Shown here: positions 39,901 through 53,700 of the stretch, piece by piece
Layout of the letters: every line of letters begins with the position of its first letter
Numbering within the stretch: the first letter of the stretch is position 1
From: Dermatophagoides farinae
Lineage: Eukaryota > Arthropoda > Arachnida > Sarcoptiformes > Pyroglyphidae
Reading direction: 5' to 3'
Assembly (NCBI RefSeq): GCF_024713945.1
Contig: NC_134678.1
Span: 2,356,001 to 2,420,000 of the forward strand
Length of the DNA: 64,000 nt
Program-made: the position numbers and the translations under genes
Notes under the pieces: model-generated
What the model was told of the DNA's origin: nothing
Databases searched by the model: none
What the model saw: only the letters and a program-made list of their open reading frames with translations

Positions 39901-40489
39901 AATATCGACATTTCAAATGAATGTGTTACCATCAAGGTATGACCATACAAATATATCACACACCATTTTACGTATAATAGAAAAGTACATAGACAAATAA
40001 AAAATAGAAAGCCAAAAGAAGAACGAGTTCAGTATTCTTAAATAATTAATTCGATTCGTTTTTCTCTTTACTTAGGTTTTTTTTGTGGTGCCCTTTTTTC
40101 TCCCACTCATTCTTCTATCTACAGTTTTTTTTTTGTTTCGAAAAAATTCTTCCCAAAAAAGTAAATTATCGGCATTTTCAACGGCCAAACATCATCATAA
40201 GCAAACACACATACACACACACACACACACAGATACGCATTGCAAATGGAATCATCTACTATAGATGCTGGTTATCGATGAAAGAAAAAAAAAGAAAAAA
40301 AAACTAATAATTCTAATAGGACTTTGGCATTCCGGAAAATTTTTATTCGATGATGGTGGTTGTGGGAGTGGAAATAAAAACGATAGAAAATTATGTTCTG
40401 CTGTCCTTTGGAAAAAGAGAAAAATATTTCTTTCAATCATTACTGTTGTTGTTATATTTATGGCCCAGAATGATGATGATGATGATAAT
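39901..40489 (+). CDS. Candidate three-exon segment of a membrane protein, GPCR-like
   Basis: Three plus-strand segments with GT-AG borders and agreeing phases. First, 39901-39936 (acceptor tttttttttag, NIDISNECVTIK, donor AAG|gtatga). Second, 40076-40160 (acceptor tctctttacttag, VFFVVPFFLPLILLSTVFFL then FRKNSSQK, donor |gtaaat). Third, 40320-40489 (acceptor ttctaatag, LWHSGKFLFDDGG, KLCSAVLWKKRKIFLSIITV, donor AAT|gtatgt). The second has the look of a receptor TM5 (a long hydrophobic segment with two prolines, then a basic stretch) and the third of a loop followed by another hydrophobic segment. No DRY, CWxP or NPxxY was found around it, so the GPCR reading is only a guess. If the second donor is not used the frame runs to TAG at 40262. 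Confidence 0.3.
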
Positions 40490-41515
40490 GTATGTAATAG
40501 CGGCAACAAACATAGTAATCTTTATTCTTATTCTTTTTCTGGTCTTTTATTCTAATCTTTGAATTTGATTATTGGAAATGAATGATTGAAAATCCTAAAA
40601 ACATTAACACATACAATTAAAGATTTTGTTGTTGTTGTTGTTGTTGTTTTTATAAAGTTATTGATGATATTACATTATTATGGCCATTGATAATGACTCA
40701 CACATACACACACCCACACACACACACACACACGAAACCATGAAAATGAATCAGTTAACCATGAAAAATATTAGTGACTTTTTATTCTTGTTTTTTTTCC
40801 TTGAGGATGTTTCAAATGAATGAAATATATTATTTGATTGATGTATCCATACTTGGTATTTTTTTTTTTTTGCTTATTTTCATTTGATTTCATTTCATTT
40901 AATTTCGTTATGAGATAATAGTAATGTTGGTTTCCGATAATCATAATCGCTTATTTAATTTATTATTGTTTGATTATTCAACCGGAATGTCAAGAGAAAA
41001 AAAAGAATGGATGAAGATGAAACAAAACACGAGAAAATAAATCATCATTTATAATAATGACGATATGACATGTACAGACAATCCTTTTTCCAATGTCCAT
41101 TATTTGGTTCATTCATGGATTATGGCCATTCATAATTTGAATTACTTGAATAATTTTTTTTGTTTACATTCAAAATTAATCAAGTTTTTCTTTGTTTCAT
41201 CATTGAAAAAAAACATTCATTTTCCACATTTTATCATTTAATCATCGAATAAAATGACCATATAGAAAATAGATAATTTTATTTTGATCAGTTTTTTGAT
41301 CAGTCCGAAAAAAATTCCGCCAATGTACACAATCAACGATTAACGTTTTTATCGAATAAATGTTCTAGAAAAGCAAAAAAAGATTCAGGATTGAATTATT
41401 AACGTTCGAAACAAAAATTTGTTTCTTTTTTATACTTATTTAACCATTTTCATCCATGATAATGATTTTGATGGCCAAAAATTGCTTGCACACACACACA
41501 CAAACACACATTAAC

Positions 41516-41556
<41 letters not shown>
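41516..41556. repeat. (ATG)n microsatellite, about 41 bp
   Basis: Thirteen to fourteen perfect trinucleotide units, the longest of many (ATG/CAT)n tracts in the window. Confidence 0.9.
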
Positions 41557-42143
41557 GCAGCATTTATCGTTGTTGTAGGCGACAATAATTTGTAAAGAAT
41601 TTATTTTTTCTCTCATTTTCGTTTACATTCCATAACATGTACCAAACGTGTGTTTGTCTAATTGTATGAATAAAAACTACTTTCATTGATGATGAAGATG
41701 ATGATGATGATGATAAAAAATGTGTATGATGTAATTCTTTTTATCACATTCACATTGATCAAATTCTTTTGCTTCATTTGATTTGGAAAACTAAATAGAT
41801 TAAGTATAAAGTTGTGTATTATAGAATAAAATGCTTTTGAAATAGGTTTTTTTTTATTTATTCATAATCAAATAAAATGTCTGTACATGATACAAAGATA
41901 ACACTGGCATTAAAATTTCGTTATTGATAACAACAGAATTTACTGAATAGAAAAAAACGCATAAACGATATAATTTGTGTGTGTGTGTGTGTCTGTGTGT
42001 TTATTAGGAAATCACTTTTCAACTTTTATTCATTCTTCGTTTCTTCATTATTGGTTGATTTACGTTTTTATTCTGTTCGATTTTTTGGTGGTGATTGAAT
42101 GACGACGATGATGATGTTCCATATTTGATGATTGTCGTTGATA

Positions 42144-42199
42144 TTATATTTCGTTCCAATTCCAGTCTTGTGATTTTCCCAATTTTCTATTTACATTTT
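42144..42199 (-). CDS. Candidate short terminal exon, unknown gene
   Basis: Acceptor (tttcatttcatacag|AAAATG) and 17 codons to TAA: NVNRKLGKSQDWNWNEI. A minus-strand AATAAA is about 70 bases further on (42067-42072). Another frame over the same DNA is open for about 50 codons (with GTSSSSSFNHHQ), so the true frame, if any, is uncertain. Confidence 0.2.
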
Positions 42200-45100
42200 C
42201 TGTATGAAATGAAATAAGAGATAAAAACGATATAAAAAAAACATTTGTAGGAATATAATAATAATAATAATGAAATTGAAGAATTTGAAAAAAAATTAAA
42301 ATGAAATATTCATGTGTTATTTAAAAAAAAAAATTCTTCATTTTTTTCCCATTATTTATAAATCAAAATGAGGGCGATAAAGTTTATGTAAAGAATTGAG
42401 AATCAATCATATGACACGGATATCATTGACTATATAAAAACATTGATGAAAATGGATATTTTTTCCATCATGCATACAATGCAACCAAAAACAAAAAGAC
42501 AGAATATAGAATAGAATCATATCATTTAGAAAAAAAAATTTCCCATTCACTAGACTAAAACTATTGACATAAGTAAAAAAAAATACCATTATTATCAAAA
42601 AGAAATGAAACAAAAATTTAATTTAAGAATTCTGAAGAATTGATGTGATGATTGAAGAATAACGAAACAAAAAAAAAATTGGAGAAATTAATTCAAACAA
42701 AACTCAATTCAATTTATCATTTTTTTTTTTGTTCATCTCGTTATAATTTCATCTGGTCCATTGTTTCATCTCTATTTTATTACCATTAACATTTTTTTTC
42801 TTGTTTCGAAAAAAAATCTAGCCAAATTATTAAAAACAATCAGACTGCAGGAAAAAAATGAGACAGATTTGACAATTTTTTTTTCCAATTCAAAGTGAAA
42901 AGTGAGAAAAACATTTCAATTCTTTTTCTACAGAATTAGAAAAACATTACTTTTTTTTCATTATGATGATATAATAATGAAAAAGAAATTATAACAATCA
43001 AATTTTGTCCAATGTATGAGAATTCACACACACACACACGTACACACGTTTGTTTGGACGGAAATAATTTTTTTCTTCATTTCATTTCTTTAAAAAATAT
43101 TGATTATTTTTCAAGGCAAAATGATGATGATGATGATGAAAAAAAAGAAAAACAAAATTTCAAAATACACTCTAATTGACTGTGTTCCAGAAATGACAAG
43201 ATAAAGTATTTTGTTTTTTCGAATAGATTTTTTTTTCTTGTCTAGTGTTCCGTTCCGTTTATCTCTTGCTCTTAGTCGTTTTTCTTCTAACATTTTTTTT
43301 TTGCTTGTTGCTTCTGCCACTCATTCCTGTAATAATTTATTGTCATCCAAAACAAACATGTGATGTAGACCGATTTGGAGAAAATAATAGAGAATAATGA
43401 CGAAAACAAAAAAAAAAAAAAAAACAAACGAACGAACGACCGAATAAATTGCATCCAGAATACTTGAAATGAATGCACTCAACCTCATCGATGAAAAATA
43501 GTTCAAGATATTGCCATTAATGGCTGAGGATGTGTGTGTGTGTGTGTGTGGTAAAAAACCAATATATAAACACAAACACTTTGATGAGGCCAAGTAAAAA
43601 AAAATGAATGAATGAATGAACAAATCAATTAAAAGATTCATTCAAAAGATTAGTCCTATGCTACTGTCAAGTTTAATTTTGTTTTTTTTTTTATTCTTCC
43701 ACTATCCAATTCTGTATAAACCAAACAACAATTTTTATTATTGATTGAATAAAGAGAAACTATGCGTATTGTTCGGTTGTTGTTGTTGTAATCATTTTCA
43801 ACATTCTGATTATTCTTGACTTTCTACAAACAATTTGGTAGCCATTTGAACGAAAAAAAAATAGTTTGTATTAATCGTACAAACAATTGACCGAACACAA
43901 TCATTGATTCTTTGTCATCCTTTCCACCGATTGTATGATGATGATGATGATGACATTTGATCCTATTCAAGTATCATCTATGATTCGTGATACGATATCA
44001 TATCAGTTAAATTTTTTTTGTTGTTGTCCTTGCTGCTGCTGATGCTGCTGAAATGATATATTCTTTTGCGCCGTTCTGTCCATATCATTGATGTGCGATA
44101 ATGATGGTGATGATAGGAGAAAGAAAAATTTGAATTCCAAATTAATTCACTATATATGGAAAAATTTAAATTCAAAAGTTTTTTTTTTGTCATATAACAT
44201 TTACACATTATCAATTTTAAATATTAAAAAAAAAAATTTTTCTCACATTCTTTTATTATGATAAATAGCAGTCATCTAAACAGTTGATCAGTTTGCACGA
44301 ATAAATTCCATACAAACTCAATATATCATCATGATATAAGATAACAGATGACAGAAAAAAAATCAAATAATTTCATTATCAGTCAACAAAGTTGATAAAA
44401 TTTGTGTTTTTAAAACCAAAAAAAAACCAGAAAAAACAATTATCACCATCCATACATCAATATTTGGTTACAATATTGATGTTTTGACGAGAGAAAAAAA
44501 AAGATACAAGCAAGCCAAACATTTTAGTGATTGAAATTAAATTGAAAAATTTTTTTTGTAACCAAAAAAAAAAAAAAAAAAATCCATCATTAAATACAGA
44601 TCTGAAGACGGTAGAAAAAATTGATTTCATCATCAATTTTTTTCCAAAGTTATTTGCCAGTGTTAAATTTGTAAAACATTCACATATGATGATAACGATT
44701 TTGTGTCAATTTTCAGAGGCAAAAAAAAATGAAATTTAATAATAATGGAATGAACAAAAAAAAAACAGAAAAACAAAAATGAAAAAGTAAATCAAAATTC
44801 TATAACATTAAGTTGTTTTTTTGATCTTGTTATGGCCACGGTTTTCATTCGGATATAGAATAAGTTTCTGGACACATGAAACAAAATGAACAAAAAAAAG
44901 GGGGAAAAGACCTTCGAATAGCCAACTATGTAATGATAAAATAGTCAACATAAAAGAATCAAAGGGATTAGCTTTGAAAATGGATTCGGAAAAAAAGGAA
45001 AACAGACCAAAATAATAATAATGACGAAGAAGACATTATAGATAGAAGACTGTTATATATTTCAATAAAAAATAAAGAGAGAAAAAATATGATATAAATG

Positions 45101-46352
45101 AATGAAAATATAGTTTATTCTCTCGATGAATCACACCCACACACACACACACATTTATTTATAATCAAAGAATTTATTCAATTTGATCCTGTTCATTGGA
45201 AATTTTCATTCTTTTAATATGTAGTGATTCAACTGACTCTTTTCATTTTTCCATTAAATAAGTGAAAGAATTCAACTATATAAACTTTAAATTTTTCTTT
45301 TTTTGCAAAGATTTGTTTTTCTCGGTTAGAGATAATATAGCGTCTAGCCATACGAAAAAAAACTAGTAACATTCTTTAACGCGTATTTGTTGCTAAATTT
45401 TCGAGACTAAACTATCCATTGAATTTCTATTGAAATTTGGATTTTCACCAGTAGAAAATAATACATAAATAGCTATCTATATTACGACAACAATAAATAG
45501 ATTATAATGGACTTTGTAAACGGAAAATTACGATCGAATAAAGAATAAAATCGAGATTTTTTCTAAATTTCGGTTTCCCAAACCAACAGAATGCAAGATT
45601 TCATTTTTTGTTTTGTTATTGTATTCATATTGCAATTCAAATTCAATTCGTCGACTACAATGTTATTTGTATTCAATCAATATGAATGACAGGAGCTTTG
45701 GAAAAAAACATCTAGATGATTTAAACAAAAAAAACCGACTAATTCAAACCTTTTTAACAGAGAAGGATAAATCAAATAAAAATTTGTACAGGAAAAACTA
45801 AGCAAAGAAATACGAAAATCATGATAATAAGGATTTATAAAAAAAAGACAGAAGAAAGCTGTTTCGTTTTTTTTTTCGTTCAAGAGAAAAAAATCAGTTC
45901 ATTATCTCAAAAACCGTTGTTGTACCAGCAAAAATATTTCACAATTTTTCATCATTTCACAAACAGAATATAACGAATTTAAAAAAACGAGAAAAAAATT
46001 CGTAAGATTTAACCAACTACTATTGAGGTGTGCAAAGTGAGAAAAAAAATTCAACTCATATATGGTACATTTTGAATATTTAATGTTGGTTATACATGTG
46101 CGTACTTATGAATGTTGGGTTGAATTTCTTATTTTTTTTTTCATTTTTGGCTGGTTCAACAACGACCACTAATGGACCATGATGATGTTAACAAGAATAA
46201 AAAAAAATTCTATACATATAAACAATTTTTTTTTTCGTTTCGGAAATACACATACAAACTTTGTGTAAATTATTCCATTCAAATAAGTTTTAATAAACAC
46301 TTTTTTCATAGCAAGTTTTTTTTTTCTTTCCAAATCATGATTATTATTCCAG

Positions 46353-46459
46353 ATCGACTCAATCAAGATGGATGGAAAATTCTTAGCAATGAAGTTGATT
46401 GGAAGGAATTGAAGTTGAAAATTGTTTTCACGAATTTTTTCATGAAATTAGTAAAATAG
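46353..46459 (+). CDS. Candidate terminal exon, unknown gene
   Basis: Acceptor (gattattattccag|AT) followed by RLNQDGWKILSNEVDWKELK and LKIVFTNFFMKLVK to TAG at 46457-46459. Composition is normal and clearly different from the low-complexity frame upstream. No upstream exon or family was identified. Confidence 0.25.
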
Positions 46460-46595
46460 TCACATACACACATCTTGATCCGGATCTTAATTGAACAAGA
46501 ATTCTAGATTGTATTTGGAACTTGTATATTTTTTTTAAATAATAAAATGAGAACTAAGCATCACAAAAGATAAAAAAAATAAAAAAAAATGATGA

Positions 46596-46799
46596 CATCA
46601 ACAATGTAAAATCGACAAAAAATTGCCATGGTCAGCGTTTGATTGTAAAATTTCGGTTTTCGATACCAAAATTGATGGACAACAATTTCCGGTCAAATAT
46701 GGTTAACAAGAAGGAAAATTCTTGCTGCCGATTAATATGTGTTTGCCATTTGAGTGTGTTTTACACACGCAGACAATGATAATTATCAACACTATTTAG
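46596..46799 (+). pseudogene. Coding-like island with one in-frame stop
   Basis: The plus frame from about 46605 runs KIDKKLPWSAFDCKISVFD, TKIDGQQFPVKYG, meets TAA at 46704, then continues in the same frame as QEGKFLLPINMCLPFECVL until TAG at 46797. CpG and GC are higher than in the flanks. A donor-like G|gttaac overlaps the stop. The minus strand is also open across 43 codons (ending NFGIENRNFTIKR). I cannot tell which strand, if either, was coding; no family recognised. Confidence 0.25.
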
Positions 46800-47986
46800 T
46801 TTGACATTTGTTTATTATTTCAATTATTTTTCTGTTATAATATATAAAATTATAAGTGCTTTGAAAGCAAAAAAAAACGAAGAAGAAAACAAAGACATCA
46901 AAATACCGGAAATCGATCGATAATTGTGCCAATGAAACACGCACACACACACACACATACAAAGACAAAGAACATTGAAATGTTTCATTTCATAATGGTC
47001 AACATGATTTTGTATTGCGTATCATTACACTAAACTTATAATATTTATATACTATGTATGAGTAATGACGGCCTAAACTGATTAAGTGATTTATTGCCAA
47101 ATAGATTCATTGATGCTAGTTTACATTTTGCCATTGTATGTTTTATGTTCCTATTATACACATGGGTCATACAAATATATTTATTATTATCTAATATTGG
47201 AAGCCGTCAACATGAATGTACAATATTTTTGGCATTGAAATGAAACATTGAATGTATAGATGTTTCCGAAAAAAAATGGATCACATACAACTAGAGTATT
47301 ACAATAAAAGAAACTTTTGAAGAATATCGACAGGAAAAAAAATGGTATAGAGGAGAAAAAAAACGACCAACAATCAATATAGAATGATGAATCGACTTGG
47401 AATAATGGATAATTCATCAAACTCACCATCGCTTATCTTACGATCAACATTCGAACATATAACAACGACAACAACAACAACAACAACAAAAATACACATC
47501 AGATACATCAAATACATATGTGAAAAGAAATAAAATAAAATTGTATCACAATAAATAACTGTAGAAGATGAATATACTTGGATTAAATCAGTTGGAAGTA
47601 CCATTTTTTTTTTTTTATCTCTCAATATTATTGAATTTAAATACAATCGATGAAATAGATAGATGGATAGATAGTTTGATTGATTGATTGATTGATTAAC
47701 ACATTTTAAATGGTATGGGTAAAAAAAATGTCTTCATTAATTACAATAATCTTGAGCATTAATGCAGTTTTTTTGTTGTTTATTTTTGTTATATTTTGAT
47801 TTTCATTATTCCAATAATACTTTTCCTCTCTTAACTTTAATATCATCATTACCATTTTATTATTATAAACATCCGAAATCAATGATGTTTCAATACAAAT
47901 GGAAAAAATTTATCATTATAGCCACCTAGTGATGAATTCAGTTCAATATTAAAATTCTTTCGAGAAAGAATAGCCAAAAAACCGTT

Positions 47987-48116
47987 TTATTTGTGATCTA
48001 CACAAATTTCTTTGTAGAAGTAGACAACATCTATTTGATTTTCATCATTGGCATCAACAATAGCAAGATACTAGAGTTTTTTTCCATTCTCATCACAAAC
48101 GTTTAAAGATAATTTT
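47987..48116 (-). pseudogene. Coding-like island split by an in-frame stop
   Basis: After a strong acceptor (tttttttcgccttcatag|A) the frame reads KLSLNVCDENGKKL, TAG at 48071-48073, then YLAIVDANDENQIDVVYFYK and EICVDHK to TAA at 47987. Both halves have ordinary protein composition and lie in one frame, so this looks like a gene fragment with a premature stop, or two alternative C-termini (the TAG also forms an acceptor for the second half). No family recognised. Confidence 0.3.
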
Positions 48117-50789
48117 CTATGAAGGCGAAAAAAAAAATCTTTTTCCGCGTTATCATCATTGTGAATGTGAATGTCTTAAGAATGATGAAGAAAAGACAAA
48201 ATCGGTCATCTAAAGCCTGAATAACCACCCACCCATCCACCCACAAACACATATATATATGAAATAGAAGAAAGAAAAAAAGAAAATATTCGGGTAACGA
48301 GAAAAAATTATTTGAGATAAGAATTTTATGCACATAGCCATTGTGTGTCTGAGTGTGTGTGTGTGTGATATAGCTTTGTTGTAAAGAAAAACTGATTTAT
48401 TCATTCAGAACGGGCAGAATATTGAATATCGATGATAGAATAGCTATCATTATTATAAACCAGAAGAGAGAAAAAAATCCATATAAAATACAATAATATG
48501 GCCATGAAATTATTTGACAATGACAACAATAAAAAAACAATGAATTAATGATGATGATGATGATGATGATATGGTCGATTTTTTCTGCTCAAAAAAAAAA
48601 TTCACTTCATTGTCATACACACACACACGCATATACACAGGATTCATCATCGAAAAATAAAAAAAAAATCTGCATTTGAAATATTCGATCGAACAACAGC
48701 ACACAGTCAGATGAATGAATCAATCTTTTGGCTTTGTTAAAGCGAAACAGAACAAAAAATTGAAACAAAAGAGTGAAATTTATATCCACCACTCGAAAAA
48801 AACAAAATAAAATATCGACATTATTATAATGATGAATTTTTTATTTCATCACTATCATAATTTTTTTGAATCATTCAATGAGCAACAGAATTCAGGTTAT
48901 ACAGGAATTCAATCATCATCATCATCATCATCATAAAATAGAATAAAAAATCGTGGCACGATAATTTTTACTCGATCGAATTCACATACTATGGTATATA
49001 ATTGTTGCCGTTACCAAATACTTTGGTATACATTTCTGTGTATATGTATGAGATAAATATATGTCGAAGCTCTAGGCCCATTTCAACCATTTTTTTTTCG
49101 TATTTGTCTTTTCATTTCATATAAAATATTCTCCGGTCTGAACAAAGCCAATAATAATAATAATAATAAGACGAAAACGACACACAGAGATAAGAATGGA
49201 ATAAAATGGATGGGTTTTGATCAAACAAGAAAAAAAAATTGGCAAAATATTAGAATATAAAAAAAACCACGGCAACAACATCAATCTTTGAGTGAGATAG
49301 AGTGAGAGAGAGAGAAAGAGAGAAATAGCAAAAGAATGTAATAGTTTGCATCAATTTTTTTATTCTGTGTTATGTCGATGATAATGAGAAAATTTTTTTT
49401 TTCTCGTAACTAAGTTTGTTAGTATTCTAACACACGCACAGATCATACCAAAGATGAAATGATATAATAAATGATAGATAACATCAAATTTCGATACAAA
49501 TAATCGATTCAAGTATCAAATAACCGAATTTTCATTTTTGTCTTCTTTCATTGCATTACCAGAAGAATTTTTTCCCTTTATTTTTTTTTATCTAAAAACA
49601 AACGTCAATCGAAATTCATTGGGGAGTTATCTATGAAATGAAAGCACAGAAAAAAATGGAATTTGATTGCGATTATAAATTGGTATATAATGTTCGATTG
49701 TAGAGAGACCATTGCTGAAAAAAATGTCCATTTTTTAATTGCCCAATTTTGGATTGTTCATTTGGCTCACACACAGTACATGAACATAATTAACAAAAAT
49801 TTTTTTGTCTGACCTTTAATTCATTCTTAATGATGGTGATTGAAAAATATGGATAATCGATTCTATTTCAGAAAAAAATAATCAAAAATCCATTAAACTT
49901 GTTATTATTGAAAAAAAATGAAATAATTTTTTCTTTTGATTGAAAATTCATTTAAAAAAATACAAAAAAATTCTTCTATTGCAGAAATTTTTCTATTTCA
50001 AATGATGAGATTCTCAATTGCATTTAATTACGACGATAAAAGCATTGAAATTGACAAAAAAAAATTTGTTTTTCTTCTTCGTTGATGAATTCAATTCATT
50101 TGGGAAACTGTAAAAATACGAAGAATTTAAATGTGTTTGTTTGTGTCATCAACAGAAAAACGATAAAGTTTATTGAATTAGTATGAAGAAAAAATATTGA
50201 CACATTTGACGACATTGTTAATCGATTTGTCATTCGAGACACACACATGATTTGAATGGAAGACTGAGAAATCAGGTAAAAAAAACGTATGCAAACATTC
50301 GTGCATAAATGTTTACATTTTTGCTACATCGTATGTGATTGTAACATTGAAAATTAATCGTCATGTTATCAAGATTAATTAGCCATGAAGTGATGAATAG
50401 AAAAAGATTTAGTACTGCCAATGATACAGTGTATTGTGCAAGAATTTTATTTTTTATTGATTGATAGTCTGAATCTGTAAACACGAACATATATATGGTA
50501 GAAGAATAAAAAACCTAGTGAATCAATTTTAAACTTGACAAAAAACAAAATCTGAGTTCTTTCTCCATATAATCATCGGACCTCATCAATCATAAGTTAG
50601 TGACAGGTAACAACATATATAGTCAATTTCAATCTTTTTCTTTTCTTTTTGGTTAATCGGAAAAAAACTTACTCATTTTTTTTTTGGTTTGTTTAACGAC
50701 GATGATGATGTTGAATTTTGGATATACAAAGTTAATTTTGGTTGTCATCATGAATAGGTGTGTTTTTGTTTTTTTTTTTCATATTAATA

Positions 50790-53700
50790 TTAAACTCTAG
50801 CCGCTTTTGCAGACCAACCAGCTTTATTAGTACGTTTTTTACCCAATAACATTCGTTTAAATGCTGTACGAAAATCCGGGCTAAATATCGTATCTGTTTT
50901 TTTTGTTATAGGAGAGAAAAAAAATAGAGAATTGATGGATTAATTTTTTTTTTTGAAAATTTATAATAGGAATCAATTTAAATCAATATTTGAGAGAGAG
51001 AAAAAAAAATTGCTAGAAAATGAACATCTGGTTTTACATTGATTTCAATCATAATTTACATTGGTGGTGATGAAAGTGGTTTTTACTACTACCAAAAAAA
51101 AAAAGTTTTTGTTTCCTACAAGAATTAATGTTTTTCAGTAAAAAAAAAATTTATTTTCAAAAATCAATTGCTGAATATTTAATTTTTTACTTTTAAATAG
51201 AAAAAAAAAGAAAAAACTGTTATGATTTGTTTCGATTTATATCAATTTAAAAAAAAATAAAGTTCAAGAAAAAAGAATGTTCAGTGTGTGTGTGTGTATG
51301 TATGTTTAATGTGGTTGTGAAATTCTCGATGAATACACATTTATAGAATAACTTTATATATTGGAGGAAAAAAGAATTTTTTCCAGTTTTTCTCATATTT
51401 TATGATGCATTCTTCCGTTTCACTGCTCAAGCTCCGTAAATCTAAGGTTATTTTTTGCAAATTTTGTATTCTGCATAAAAAAAAACATTACAAATAAATC
51501 ATGATGCCTTCTTTTTTATAGACATTATTCATTGAAAATGTATGAGAAAAAAAATAACATAACAAAAATCCAATAAAGAATTTGATACAAAAATAAAAAT
51601 AATAAATATTTCTGTGTGTGAATACATATATATATTGTATACATTGAAAAGACAAGTAAACAAACTGATGACAATCATTATTGAAAAATATTGTTAATAT
51701 TACATTGAATCTATAACTATTGAATCATTTGACAAAAATTCAATCCATGTGTATGAGTGTAGGTGTGTGTGTGTGTGTGTGAATAAATAGTAAAAATTAA
51801 ATGCAGAAGGAAAAACAAAACAAAAAAAAATCTGAAAGATGTATTTCAACCAAATATATTATAATTTATCAAGAAAAAAAAAGTTTCTGAATAAAATTCA
51901 AATGAATGACGTATTTTTCCATCGAAATAATTTGTAATGATAATTATATAATAATATTCATCAGTAGCTAATAAATGTCATCATAACATATATACAGAAA
52001 AAAGAATATATGATGACGATCATATTCATTGGAATTGGTAATCAATCATGATGATGATGATGATGATGACCATAATGATGACCATAATGATAGTCCTACA
52101 CACATTTTTTTCATAATTATCATTGACATTAAACATTTTAAATTTAAACGAAAAGTTTAAAGCGAAAAAGAAAAATTTAATTCATGCTAATGACAAAAAC
52201 ATTCTATTTTTGCATGTGCGTGTGTGTGTGTGTGTTTAATGATTTAAATCATTTGAAATGAAACATTAACACACAACAGACAGACATTTCATGATGCAGT
52301 CAAATCTAAATGCATGGAATGTAGTAAAAAAAAGTTGACATAATAATTCTGACAAGTTGATTATTTATAATAGAATCCATCCATTCATTTTATTTTGTTT
52401 TTTCACGACAAAATAATATTTTAATTAATATGATGTTCGAGATAAATTAATTTATTGCATTATCATTATGATTCTCGTGAAAAATAGAAAAAAAATACTG
52501 AATTGAATTTGACTTTCATTGAATTTTACCTCTTTGAAACCTTCATTATTTTATGAAATATCAACATGAAAAACTTCAAAAAAACATCATCATCAAATAA
52601 TGAACATTATCATTGTCATAAACAACAAAAACTTTGGTTTTAGAGAGCAGAATAAACTGAATATGAATATGAAAAAATATGAATTGAAATGAAATTTGAA
52701 TATACATGAATTTGCCTGTGTGTGTTTTTTTGTGAAAAATTATTAAATTTAAACGCATAAACACTGATATAAATACTCAACTGAATTGCATTTTCAAATT
52801 CAATGGCATTTATTTTTCATTTTATATTCACATACATCATGATGATTTGGTTCCAATTTCAAGTATTCAGTCATTTTTGTTTGAATAAACTTTTCGGAAT
52901 CCTGGCTTGCGTACTTGATTCAGTGACAAAAAACAAATTTCCCTTTTGAGAATAAATTTGGTTATCACCGGGTGAGTAGACGAATGAGGAAACTATTTTT
53001 TCCTTGACACTTACTTATACAGGCACAATTTGAACTAAACGCATTTATAGAAATATCTAATAGGAAACGAACAATAAAAAAAACAGACACACAAACAAAT
53101 GGAGAGAGAAAAATATTTTTTTTTTGCCATTCGTAACGGAATTATGATTTTTTTCCATATTCTGTTTTTCAATAAAATCTAATATTGTATGTTATGTTAT
53201 TATAATGGCCATTTGTTGTTGTAGGATAGGATGACACCAGACTGTGTTTGGTCAGTTAGTATTTTTTTTGGTCAATTCATATTTATGTTATTAGTGTGGT
53301 TCACATGTATGTGTGTGTGTGTGTGAATTCGGTAAATTCAACAACAATTTGTTTAACATAAAAAAAGGCAAAAGTAACCGTCAAATTTAAAAGCATTTCA
53401 TCACCATTATCATCATCATCATTGTGAATAATCAGGATAATAAAGGCAAAAAATGAAAAAATATCAGTAAATAAGTGAAAAAAAGAAGAGAAAAATAAAA
53501 AATTAATAATTGTATATAGATGTAAGTGGCATACAAACTGAATTTTTTTTTAGTTCAATTTCGTTTCAACGCTATCATTCTATTTGAAAACAAAGTCAAA
53601 TACTGCATCATTAGTATGGAAAAAGTATAAAAACAAAAAAGTATACTTTTTTTGTTGTTCGCAATATGTTTACACACACAAACAAAAAAAAAACGGAAAA

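Larger units (their letters stand above)
30835..50789. other. 20 kb gene-poor, repeat-rich stretch
   Basis: Very AT-rich, with dense A/T homopolymers, (CAT)n, (CA)n and (TTG)n. No recognisable full gene. The features listed inside it are short exon-like islands chosen for normal amino-acid composition plus a plausible acceptor, and a few repeats. Most other open frames encode F/I/L/Y/K runs or His/Asp/Met repeats and are not called. tRNA and rRNA genes were looked for by eye and not seen. Confidence 0.6.
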
